64,000 bases of DNA, taken from NCBI RefSeq assembly GCF_036010505.1, contig NZ_CP108569.1:3168501-3232500 (forward strand). Reading direction: 5' to 3'. Each line of letters begins with the position of its first letter. The stretch's first letter is position 1. Both the position numbers and the translations under genes were made by a program. Under the pieces are notes generated by a model. The model was not told the origin of the DNA. It made no database searches and saw only the letters and a list, made by a program, of their open reading frames with translations. Below, in pieces: positions 17,414 to 25,413 of the stretch. The DNA is from Streptomyces sp. NBC_01197 (GTDB lineage: Bacteria > Actinomycetota > Actinomycetes > Streptomycetales > Streptomycetaceae).

Positions 17414-18124
17414 ATGCACCGATCAGCCCCGCGACTCACCCGCCTTCTCGCCTGTGCAGCCGTCCCCGTGATGCTCGTCGTCGCCGGCTGCTCGTCGGAC
17501 TCCGGCTCCAGCGGCAAGAAGAACTCGAGCTCCTCCCCCGCGCCCAGCGCGTCGGCGTCCCCGACCGTCGCGAAGGCGGTGTACGCCAAACTGCCCGACG
17601 CCTGTAAGTCGATCCCGGCGAAGACCGTCTCGGACCTGGTTCCCAAGGCGAAGGACAAGTCGGGAACCGAGATCAAGTCGACCGACCTGTCGGCCCGCGC
17701 CGGGTGTTCCTGGAACGGCCTGGAGAGCAAGGGCACCAAGGGCTCCCAGTACCGCTGGCTCTCCGTCTCGTATCTGCGCTTCGACTCCGACAGCGTCCTC
17801 GGCAGCGGGCAGAAGCGCGCGCAGGACCAGTACGCCAAGGCAGTGGCCGACGTGAAGGCGACGGACGGCGCGAAGAACGTCAAGACGGTGACCACGCCGG
17901 GCATCGGCAACGAGGCGACCACGGTCACCTACGAACAGCGCAAGACCGACGCGGACTTCATCTACGCCGTGGTCATCACGCGTTCGGAGAACGTCATCAC
18001 GACCGTCAACCAGAACGGCGCCGGCTACGAGGGCCTCAAGTCCCCCTCGGCCGACGATATGTCGAAGGGGGCGCAGACTGCGGCCAAGGCGGCGGTGTCC
18101 TCGCTGACCGCAGCCAACAAGTAG
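17414..18124 (+). CDS. DUF3558 family lipoprotein
   Basis: About 236 aa. The signal peptide ends in the lipobox VAGC, followed by a Ser-rich linker and a DUF3558 domain beginning LPDACKSIPAKTVSDLVP with a second Cys in RAGCSWNG. It is a paralogue of the upstream lipoprotein, but lacks the long acidic linker. ATG 17414 is preceded by GAAGGA; ATG 17399 is also in frame. Related proteins sit on the outer face of the membrane; no activity is known. Confidence 0.82.
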   Translation: MHRSAPRLTRLLACAAVPVMLVVAGCSSDSGSSGKKNSSSSPAPSASASPTVAKAVYAKLPDACKSIPAKTVSDLVPKAKDKSGTEIKSTDLSARAGCSWNGLESKGTKGSQYRWLSVSYLRFDSDSVLGSGQKRAQDQYAKAVADVKATDGAKNVKTVTTPGIGNEATTVTYEQRKTDADFIYAVVITRSENVITTVNQNGAGYEGLKSPSADDMSKGAQTAAKAAVSSLTAANK

Positions 18125-18153
18125 CCCCCGCAAGCGCCTTCGGGCACCCGCCT

Positions 18154-18187
18154 CCGGAGCCCGGCCCCCTCGGGGACCGGGCTCCGG
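18154..18187 (+). terminator. Terminator hairpin after the DUF3558 gene pair
   Basis: An 11-bp perfect stem CCGGAGCCCGG/CCGGGCTCCGG with a loop that itself holds a CCCC/GGGG pairing, 30 nt after the lipoprotein stop. Confidence 0.75.
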
Positions 18188-18264
18188 GCGTACCCGCGCA
18201 ACGCCGTCCGTACGCATGTGCCAGGCTGTGCCCGCCGGATGTCGAATTCAGGAGGGGGCCGCGG

Positions 18265-18435
18265 GTGGCCGCGATGCAGTTGACACGCACCCACCGGATA
18301 CTCATCGCACTCGTGGTCGCGGGTGCGGTGATCATCGCCGGGATCGGTTTCGTGGGGTCCTACGCGGCTGTGCGCGAACTCGCCCTGGAGAAGGGCTTCG
18401 GCTCCTTCTCGCTGGTCTTCCCCGTCGTTCTGTAG
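18265..18435 (+). pseudogene. 5' fragment of a DUF2637 membrane-protein gene split by the mobile element
   Basis: GTG 18265 has AGGAGG nine bases upstream. It encodes VAAMQLTRTHRILIALVV and one membrane helix up to SFSLVFPV at 18426. After that the sequence is foreign and reads Val-Leu-stop. The rest of the protein (GIDAGICVLLALDLLLTW onwards) is found in frame at 29352. Codon 54 therefore joins codon 55 exactly if 18427-29351 is removed. The truncated product of 56 residues is probably non-functional. Confidence 0.93.
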
Positions 18436-18472
18436 CCAGTGACCTGTTGCTGGGCTCGTCGTTATGGCGTGA

Positions 18473-19936
18473 GTGAGCACAGTTGATGTGGGTGGCGGGC
18501 GCTGGCGCGCGTACCGGTACAACCTGAAGACACAGAGCCGGGGCCCGTTACCCGAGGCGTGCACCCGGTTCGCGTCCGATCTCGTGTCGTGGGTCATGGC
18601 CCTGGGCGGGAGGCACGGGCAGTGGTTCCTGATCGGCCCTGACGGTCGTCCCGACCTGCGGGTGAACTCGTTCTTCGGGTCGCCGAAGATGAAGGGCCGG
18701 GCAGCGCGGACGAACCGGGACTATGCCTACTCGGTGTGTCTGTGGTTGAACTTCCTGGAGTCCTTGGGGCGGCGCTGGTGGGAGGCGTCCGAGGACGATG
18801 CGCGGGAGTTCCAGTTCTGGCGGGTGACCGATCCGCGTAACCCACGACGGGTGCAACGTAGTTCGTTCTACCGCGACGCCGCGGGGCTGAAGACGTTCTA
18901 CCGGTGGATGGGCGGACGCTTCCAAGTGGTCAACCCCTTCGAGGAGTTGGAGACCTCGCGGGGCCGCAAGCAGGAAGACGTGAAGTGGCTCGACCCGGCC
19001 GGCTACGCGCGGTGGCGGGACCTCGGGCTGCGCGGGCTGGATCTGGACGGCCGCGAGGACCCCGCGTGGGGTGGCCGCAACGAGCAGCGGGACGCCGTAT
19101 TTGCCGACGGCTTGTACGGCACGGGCCTACGACTGTCGGAGTGGGCGAGCGTGGTGCTGCCGGAGCTCCCGGAGGAGGCGCGAGGGCGGGGCTACTACAC
19201 GTGTGCGCTGGCTGACGCGTGCGCGAAGGGCGGTTACGGGCACACGTACTGGATGCCGCGTGCGGTGCTCTCCGACGTGTTGTCGTACGTGGAGGGGGCA
19301 AGGGCGCGGTCGGTGCGGCGGGCCCAGGTGGCGGGCCGCTATGAGCGGGTGCCTGAGCGGCGGATCGCGGTCGGTTTCGAGGGGCGTCAGGCGGTGACGT
19401 TCGAGGCGGAGAGCGGGGAGCGGGAGACGACGGCGTGGAACGAGCTGGATCCTGCTGACCGCAAGCTGCTGTTTCGGCGTACACCGCAGGGGCTGGAGCC
19501 GCTGGCTCTCTGGCTGAACGAGGACGGACTGCCCCGGGACGGGCACGGGTGGCATCACACCTTCGAGGCCGCGAACGAGCGGATCGCCGTGCTCGGGCTG
19601 AAGGACTTCAGCTGTACGCCGCACATGTTGCGGCACTCGCTGGCGCTGAAGTGGTACTCGGTCGCCAAGTTGGTGCAGGCCCGCCAGCTCGGGCATCTGT
19701 CGCAGGAGGAGACCCGCGACTTCAGAGAGCAGTTCGGCGATCACTGGCATCTGGTGCAGACGATGCTGGGGCACCGGCAGGTGGAGACGACCAAGAACGT
19801 CTACCTGGAGCCGTTTCGGAACCTGGAGGTGGAGCTGCTGCTGCGGCACGCCGACGGGTTCCCGGTGGAACGGTTCATGGCGGATGTCTTCACAGCCCAT
19901 CCCCGGGTGCGTACGGATCCGCTGGCGGTGCGGTGA
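18473..19936 (+). CDS. Tyrosine recombinase 1 of the trio (TnpA-like)
   Basis: 487 aa. The N-terminal SAM-like DNA-binding domain is around residues 75-165. The catalytic domain carries the first Arg in GTGLRLSEWA (about residue 222), then TPHMLRHSLALKW (His-x2-Arg, about 385), LGHRQVETTKNVYLEPF with the second His and the Tyr nucleophile (about 430-445). All catalytic residues are present. Residue 26 is Leu encoded by TTA (18548-18550), the codon read by the bldA tRNA in Streptomyces. GTG 18473 lies 46 nt inside the element. Its stop overlaps the next gene in a GTGA. Confidence 0.92.
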   Translation: MSTVDVGGGRWRAYRYNLKTQSRGPLPEACTRFASDLVSWVMALGGRHGQWFLIGPDGRPDLRVNSFFGSPKMKGRAARTNRDYAYSVCLWLNFLESLGRRWWEASEDDAREFQFWRVTDPRNPRRVQRSSFYRDAAGLKTFYRWMGGRFQVVNPFEELETSRGRKQEDVKWLDPAGYARWRDLGLRGLDLDGREDPAWGGRNEQRDAVFADGLYGTGLRLSEWASVVLPELPEEARGRGYYTCALADACAKGGYGHTYWMPRAVLSDVLSYVEGARARSVRRAQVAGRYERVPERRIAVGFEGRQAVTFEAESGERETTAWNELDPADRKLLFRRTPQGLEPLALWLNEDGLPRDGHGWHHTFEAANERIAVLGLKDFSCTPHMLRHSLALKWYSVAKLVQARQLGHLSQEETRDFREQFGDHWHLVQTMLGHRQVETTKNVYLEPFRNLEVELLLRHADGFPVERFMADVFTAHPRVRTDPLAVR

Positions 19937-21813
19937 GCCGCCGGGGGCGTGAGGCCGCGCTGCCGCAGGCGGGAGCGGAGCGGGCTTGGGGACTGCACCG
20001 GGTCGGCAGCGCTCTGGTGGTGCGCTGCTTCGACGAGACGACGGGTGTGTCCAAGGATTACGGCTTCTCGCATCTGAGGGTGTCGCGGGAACTGCACGAG
20101 ATGCTGGCCAGGGCGTTCGCGTCGCGGACGGCGCCCGGCGGTGGGCTGACCTCCTTGGATGCGATGAATCTGGCGTACCGGGCGGCGACGCAGTTGGCCG
20201 AGCACGTGGCCGGTCTGGTGTGGAGTCCTGTTCTGCCGGAGCATCTGCTGCCGGAACATCTGGACGGCCTGCTGGAGAGCCGGAGCGGGTTCGTCTCGGC
20301 GGCGCGAGACCTGGAGCACGTCAAGCTGCTGCTGGCGCACGCGGAGGGGCTCAGTGAGGCGTTGCGCGCCAAGCTCGGTGAGAAGGGCCCGCGCCGGGCG
20401 GAAGGGAAGCGGAAGGAGAGTCTGAGCCGGGCGGAGTTCAGGCGGGTCGCCGAGGCGGCGCGAGCGGACCTGCGGGGTGCTGCGGCCCGGATTCGCGGTA
20501 ACCGGGAGACGCTGCGGGCTTGGCGGGCCGGTGAACTGCCCAATGACGGGGATCTTGCCGGTCAGCGGCGCATGGAGCTGCTGGAGAGCGTGGACCGGGT
20601 GGGCGACGTGCCGCGCACGTGGGCCCAGTGCCATGGCCGGGAGGCCCCACTGCCATGGGTGCACCGGTTCGGCACGGTGGAGGAGATCGTGTCGTCGCTG
20701 CATCTGACGCGGCGCGAGGCGGTGGCGGGCGCGGTACTGATGGGGGTGCTCACGGGCGAGAACGCGAGTGTGCTGTGGGCGATGCCGGCGGCGCATCATC
20801 GTGCGGACGGATACACAGGTGATCTGGGGACGGCGATCGTGGCGGGCCGCAAGTCGCGCCGTGACCGTCATCAGCACATGAGTCTGGTGTTGTCGCAGGT
20901 GCCCGACTGGATCAGCATTCCGTCCGACCCGCAGAGTCTGTCGACGAAGGACGAGCTGCACACCGCGTTCGGCCTGTACGTGCTGCTGCACGAGCTCACG
21001 GACAGGTCACGAGAGCTGCTCGGCTCGCGGCGGTTGTTGGTACGACAGGCGCTGACCAGCCCGGATCTGCCGAGCCTGTCGGAGAACTTCGAGGACACCA
21101 TGGTCCAACCCTGGGCCCGCGCACATGGGTTGCAGGCGGACAAGAAGGATGCCAAAGAGCGGCCGGTGCCGCTTCGGGTCACCTTGGGCATCATCCGGCT
21201 GACCCATCTGGAACTGCATCAGCGGCCGGTGGCGCAATCGGAGCGGACCCTGGCCACCACCTATCTGGCACGCAACCGGGGCAATCTCGCCGAGTACCAG
21301 AAGGTGGTGGCAGACGCGCTCGCGCAGGAGGTGGCCAAGGCGAAGGCGCGCGGAGCGATGGCCGCCCTTTCCGAGGAGGACCTGCGGCAGGCGCAGGAGG
21401 AACCGGAGCAGGTCGCCGCCGCGTACGGCGTGGACGTGGCCACGCTGCAACGGATGATCGACGGTGAGCTCGACACCGTGATGAACGCCTGTGCGGACAA
21501 CACCGGCGGCCAGTACGCGCCCGCCGGTCAGCCGTGCCGGGCGTCGTTCATGCTGTGCCTGGACTGCCCGTGCGCGCGGGCACTCCCCCGCCATCTCCCC
21601 GTCCAGGTCCTGGTGCACGACCGGATCGAGGAGCGGCGCGCGCAGATGCCTGCGCTGCAGTGGGCGCAGCGGTTCGCTGCCCCGCAGGCTCAGCTCGCCG
21701 ATCTGCTCGGCCAGCACTCCAAGACCGTGGTCGATGACGCACGGGCCGGTGCCACCGATGACGACCGGGCCCTGGTGACCCGGTTCCTCAGCAGGGAGCT
21801 CGATCTTCGATGA
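19933..21813 (+). CDS. Recombinase-like protein 2 of the trio, no canonical catalytic residues seen
   Basis: 626 aa from GTG 19933, overlapping the first recombinase by 4 bp. Position and length fit the middle protein of actinobacterial recombinase trios. Where a first Arg motif is expected the sequence reads MGVLTGENASVLWAMP, and no H-x2-R or LGH box is visible. TTYLARNRGN could be a relic of the Tyr region. The C-terminal part has a Cys cluster (VMNACADN, GQPCRASFMLCLDCPCARA) that could bind zinc. It is probably a structural or targeting partner, not an active strand-exchange enzyme (inference). Confidence 0.75.
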   Translation: MSRRGREAALPQAGAERAWGLHRVGSALVVRCFDETTGVSKDYGFSHLRVSRELHEMLARAFASRTAPGGGLTSLDAMNLAYRAATQLAEHVAGLVWSPVLPEHLLPEHLDGLLESRSGFVSAARDLEHVKLLLAHAEGLSEALRAKLGEKGPRRAEGKRKESLSRAEFRRVAEAARADLRGAAARIRGNRETLRAWRAGELPNDGDLAGQRRMELLESVDRVGDVPRTWAQCHGREAPLPWVHRFGTVEEIVSSLHLTRREAVAGAVLMGVLTGENASVLWAMPAAHHRADGYTGDLGTAIVAGRKSRRDRHQHMSLVLSQVPDWISIPSDPQSLSTKDELHTAFGLYVLLHELTDRSRELLGSRRLLVRQALTSPDLPSLSENFEDTMVQPWARAHGLQADKKDAKERPVPLRVTLGIIRLTHLELHQRPVAQSERTLATTYLARNRGNLAEYQKVVADALAQEVAKAKARGAMAALSEEDLRQAQEEPEQVAAAYGVDVATLQRMIDGELDTVMNACADNTGGQYAPAGQPCRASFMLCLDCPCARALPRHLPVQVLVHDRIEERRAQMPALQWAQRFAAPQAQLADLLGQHSKTVVDDARAGATDDDRALVTRFLSRELDLR

Positions 21814-23978
21814 TGAGCCAATCCGCCATCGCGCTTCTCCGGGACGACGCTCCCGACGGGCTGCCCAAGGGCACGGAGTGGCCCGGGCCGGACACGCTGG
21901 TTTTGCTGCGCCGGGAATGCCGAGGAGGTACGGACCGTCGGGCGCTGTCGCGGTTCGGCGATGACCGGTGGATTTTGACCCCGGCCGTCTTCGAGGCCCA
22001 CACCAAGGCCGTAAGCCTGAACTTCCGGCCCGTTCCAGCGCCTTGGCGGCTGGAGGTGAAGTACTACGTGTGGCAGCTGCTGAATCTCCCCCGGACCAGG
22101 AGCATGCGCAATTCCCGCGGGGAACGGATCTCCCCGCTCACGGTCTCCATCGTGTTCCCACAGCTCAAAGCCTTCGTGCGATGGCTGCACCAGCAGCAGG
22201 CCACATCGTTCGCGCAGGTCACCCCGGCCCATCTGGACCGCTACCTCGACGACCTCAGGGACGCGAAGATCTCTCTGGGTCTCAGATACCGGCGGGTGGG
22301 CGAGGTCCGGCGGCTGTGGGCGCACCGGGAGATCCTGCCGCCGTTCATGCGGCTACCGTCCACCCCTCCGTGGAACGGCGAGGACCCCCGCGACCTGTTC
22401 AAGAAGGTCCGCCCACAGATGGAGAACCGCACCCCCCGCATCGACGAGCGGGTGATGCAGACGCTGCTGGTATGGGCGCTGCGGTTCGTCGAGGACTTCG
22501 CCACGGACATCATGTCCGCGCACGCCGAGCACACCCGCCTGCACGCGTTGAGCCCCGAACTCATCCGCCGCCCGGCAGGCCAGCAGAAGCGCGGCGGCTA
22601 CCTTCCGGGCCAGCTGCGCCGAGCGGTGATCGACTACCTCGACAAGCTGCGCACTGACGGGGGCCACCTGCCCGGGCATCTCTCCAACGACGGCAAGCTC
22701 CAGATCGACTGGCGGCACATCGAGCGCCTCTTCGTCTGCTCCGCCGAGATCAGACGCAACGGCACCGGCCGCCTGATCATCGAATCCGGCCTGCCCATCG
22801 ACTCCGACATCCCCCTGGACGTGTCCGTCACCGGGCTGCTTGAAGGGAGCCCTTGGCGCAGTTCAGCCATCGGATATCACGAGGCACCCCGGCTGGCCCG
22901 GCTGCTGAGCACGGCCTGCTTCATCGTCATCGCATACCTCTCCGGCGCACGCCCCGGGGAGGTCCTCTCCTTGCGCCGCGGCTGTCTGCGCAAGGATCCC
23001 GAGACCGGGATGCTGCTGATGGGCGGGCTCTACTACAAGAACGCCGTGGACGCCGACGGCAACAAGATCCCCCAGGGCGCGGAACGCGCCGACCCCTGGG
23101 TCGTCGTGGCACCCGTCGCCCGGGCCATCGAGGTCCTGGAAGAGCTGCACTCCAGCGAGCTGCTCTTCCCCACCTACATCGAGAGCTACCGCCGCCCCAC
23201 CACCCGCCTGGGCGCGGCACGCGACGTCCAGAGTGCCTCCGAGGACATCACCGACCTCACCCAATGGATCAACGCGTACTGCGCCCGCCTCGAGCGCACC
23301 GACCGGGTCCCCGACGACCGGCACGGTGCTCTCTCCCCCTCCCGGTTCCGCAGGACGCTGGCCTGGTTCATCCGGCGCCGCCCACGCGGCCTGGTCGCCG
23401 CCGCCATCCAGTACGGCCATGTGCACGTCCAGATGCTCCAGGGTTACGCCGGCTCCTACGATTCCGGCTTCCCCGACGAATACGCCTTCGAGGACTGGCT
23501 GTACCGCATGGAGACCCTGGCTGAGGACGAACGCGCCCTGGCCGCCGGTGAGCACGTCAGCGGGCCCGCCGCCGACACCTACCGACACCGCGTGAGCGGA
23601 GCCCATCGCGCCTTCGCCGGACGCGTCCTGACCAGCACCGCCCAGTCCCGCGACCTGCTCGGCAACCCTCTGCTCCAGATCCACCACGGTCCCGGCATGA
23701 CCTGCGTCCTCAACCCGGCCACCGCCGCCTGCCAGCTGCGTGGCACCGCCGACGATCCCCTGGTCACCCCCGACATCGACGATTGCCGGCCTAACTGCCG
23801 CTGCCTCGTTCGCACCGACCGCGACATCGCCCACGTCGAACAGCAGGCGGCCGAACTCGAAGAGACCGTCGCCGATCCCCTCGCCCCGCCCATTCGTCAC
23901 GCGCGCGACCAGCACGAACTCGCCCGTCTTCAAGCAATCCTCGACGCTCACCACGAGGGCAGGAAACCGACCCGATGA
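21810..23978 (+). CDS. Tyrosine recombinase 3 of the trio (TnpB-like)
   Basis: 722 aa, overlapping the previous gene by ATGA. It has a long N-terminal DNA-binding region (about 90-200). The catalytic part has AYLSGARPGEVLSLRRG with the first Arg (about residue 380), LSPSRFRRTLAWFI in place of the H-x2-R box, and YGHVHVQMLQGYAGSY, holding the late His and the candidate Tyr (about 535-550). The C-terminus has several Cys (MTCVLNPATAACQL, DDCRPNCRCLV), suggesting a metal-binding tail. This size and architecture match TnpB of Tn554-type transposons. Confidence 0.88.
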   Translation: MMSQSAIALLRDDAPDGLPKGTEWPGPDTLVLLRRECRGGTDRRALSRFGDDRWILTPAVFEAHTKAVSLNFRPVPAPWRLEVKYYVWQLLNLPRTRSMRNSRGERISPLTVSIVFPQLKAFVRWLHQQQATSFAQVTPAHLDRYLDDLRDAKISLGLRYRRVGEVRRLWAHREILPPFMRLPSTPPWNGEDPRDLFKKVRPQMENRTPRIDERVMQTLLVWALRFVEDFATDIMSAHAEHTRLHALSPELIRRPAGQQKRGGYLPGQLRRAVIDYLDKLRTDGGHLPGHLSNDGKLQIDWRHIERLFVCSAEIRRNGTGRLIIESGLPIDSDIPLDVSVTGLLEGSPWRSSAIGYHEAPRLARLLSTACFIVIAYLSGARPGEVLSLRRGCLRKDPETGMLLMGGLYYKNAVDADGNKIPQGAERADPWVVVAPVARAIEVLEELHSSELLFPTYIESYRRPTTRLGAARDVQSASEDITDLTQWINAYCARLERTDRVPDDRHGALSPSRFRRTLAWFIRRRPRGLVAAAIQYGHVHVQMLQGYAGSYDSGFPDEYAFEDWLYRMETLAEDERALAAGEHVSGPAADTYRHRVSGAHRAFAGRVLTSTAQSRDLLGNPLLQIHHGPGMTCVLNPATAACQLRGTADDPLVTPDIDDCRPNCRCLVRTDRDIAHVEQQAAELEETVADPLAPPIRHARDQHELARLQAILDAHHEGRKPTR

Positions 23979-24409
23979 ACGGCTCCCCCACCACCGCTGC
24001 CGAGACCGACCCGGTCCGCAAAGCCATCCTGGCCGCGATGGAGCGTATGCTCTCCGGCTCCCCCAAGCGCTCCACCGGTCGCCTCAGCGTCTCCCAACTC
24101 GCCATCGAAGCCGACGTCAGGCGCTGGCAGTTGACCCACCGGCACACCGACCTGCGCGACCTCTTCCAGGACCGCGTCCGACAGGCCGAGGACTCCCGCG
24201 GCACACACCAGAAGACGGCCGAGGAACGGGACGACCTGCGCCGACGGCATGCGAACTTGCAGCGCTACTGCTCGGAGCTTGAGGAACGAGTCCAGACGTA
24301 CGCCACCGTGATCAACCTGATGGCGCTGGAGTACGAGGCGCTGACCGAGCAGAACGCGGAGTCAGCACGAGTGCTGCCCCTGCCGTCCCGGCGGACGCCT
24401 CGCACCTGA
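23975..24409 (+). CDS. TnpC-like accessory protein (DUF6262-type)
   Basis: 144 aa, overlapping recombinase 3 by ATGA. Residues 35-65 contain a helix-turn-helix-like segment (LSVSQLAIEADVRRWQL), followed by a charged coiled coil from about 75 to 125. In Tn554 the small TnpC protein modulates orientation and frequency of transposition. The same role is inferred from position and architecture. Confidence 0.8.
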   Translation: MNGSPTTAAETDPVRKAILAAMERMLSGSPKRSTGRLSVSQLAIEADVRRWQLTHRHTDLRDLFQDRVRQAEDSRGTHQKTAEERDDLRRRHANLQRYCSELEERVQTYATVINLMALEYEALTEQNAESARVLPLPSRRTPRT

Positions 24410-24436
24410 GCTCTACGGTCCGGGACGCCGAAACGG

Positions 24437-24676
24437 CTATTGCCTTCCCCCGGGCGAGCGCAGCACGCTTGGCGTAGCCGTCTGTCGCCACGCCGCCTGG
24501 GCGAACGGCAGCTCTTCGGGATTGTGCCCCAGGCGCACCAGCGTCCAAGCCACCTCGTATGGGATCGAGGGCGTATGGGCTGCCATCAGGCGACGTACGC
24601 GCCACTGCGTCACTGGCGCGAGCAGCCAGCGGGTAGTTGGTGTCTTCACTGCCGAACTCTCGCACGCAGTCGGCAC
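24437..24676 (-). CDS. Possible small gene or fragment inside the element (79 aa)
   Basis: The minus-strand frame has convincing Streptomyces-type codon choice (CTG, GTG, CGC, CCC). It encodes a compact helical sequence including WLLAPVTQWRVRRLM and IPYEVAWTLVRLGHNP. There is no clear ribosome site before ATG 24676, and no domain was recognised. Its orientation opposes the rest of the element. It may be the end of a gene left by an older cargo exchange. Confidence 0.4.
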   Translation of the reverse strand: MPTACESSAVKTPTTRWLLAPVTQWRVRRLMAAHTPSIPYEVAWTLVRLGHNPEELPFAQAAWRQTATPSVLRSPGGRQ

Positions 24677-24739
24677 TCAGTGGACTGCCCACCTTCTCGC
24701 CGTGCACTGGTGTAGCGTTTTCGGCCAACTTCATGGGTG

Positions 24740-24769
24740 TTTGAGGATGATGACTCGCCCTCCTGATAA
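24740..24769 (+). promoter_or_regulatory. Housekeeping-type promoter for the cargo genes
   Basis: TTGAGG (24740-24745) and GATAAT (24764-24769) are separated by 18 nt. This is close to the consensus used by the main Streptomyces sigma factor, and about 40 nt before the first cargo start. It would let the cargo be expressed independently of the recombinases. Confidence 0.6.
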
Positions 24770-24810
24770 TCGTAGGGGGCTCCAGTACGGAGAGCACCGA
24801 TTTCACAGGG

Positions 24811-25362
24811 GTGGGCAAAGTGGGTGAATTGGACTTTCCTGTCTTGGCGGCGTCTGCTGCCACTCAGGCCTTCGGGTTCCTCTACGGTCAGCTGGGGTCT
24901 CTCTTGCAGCGCCGGCGAGACAGGCGAGCTGGAGTGTCCGTGCCAGCAGAGGAAGTTCCGGTAGCGGGAACAGAGATCGTGGCTTCGTCGGTTGACCGGT
25001 TCCGACCCGATGACACGATCCTCGAACGGCGCGGTCAGGAGCTCGAACTCTTGGCGGAAGCCTTGGAGGAGTACGTAGGGGCGACGGAGCTTGACGGCCA
25101 GGATGTACGGCTTCGACGCAATCTAGGGCGCCTGCGTCGCGCTCTGGAAGAGATCTACGGCCTGGAGTTCGCAATTTCTGACGATGACTCATCTGAGTCT
25201 GGAATCAGGATCCGACAGAAAGTCTCCAACGCTCACGACGAGGTGACCGGCATCGACGTGGAGTCTGCTGGGGCATCGGCTCGGGCCGAAGTGAACCAAG
25301 ACATTGATACGGCGCACAAGGGATCGAAAATTGTCGGGGCCCGCATCAAGCGTCTTGGATAG
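24811..25362 (+). CDS. Cargo gene 1: hypothetical protein, 183 aa
   Basis: GTG 24811 (or GTG 24820) follows the promoter closely. The N-terminus has one moderately hydrophobic helix (FPVLAASAATQAFGFLYGQL) followed by a basic RRRDRR, compatible with an amphipathic or membrane-touching segment. Residues 70-125 form charged helices. The last 50 residues are beta-prone with a regular V/I-G pattern (VTGIDVE, KIVGARIKRLG). No known domain is recognised. It lies 51 nt upstream of the NTPase gene in the same direction, so it is probably a partner of it. Confidence 0.7.
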   Translation: MGKVGELDFPVLAASAATQAFGFLYGQLGSLLQRRRDRRAGVSVPAEEVPVAGTEIVASSVDRFRPDDTILERRGQELELLAEALEEYVGATELDGQDVRLRRNLGRLRRALEEIYGLEFAISDDDSSESGIRIRQKVSNAHDEVTGIDVESAGASARAEVNQDIDTAHKGSKIVGARIKRLG

Positions 25363-25413
25363 CAGAGCGCCCTGCTGAACTATGGATAGTCGCTTGAAAT
25401 TCGGGGGAATTAA

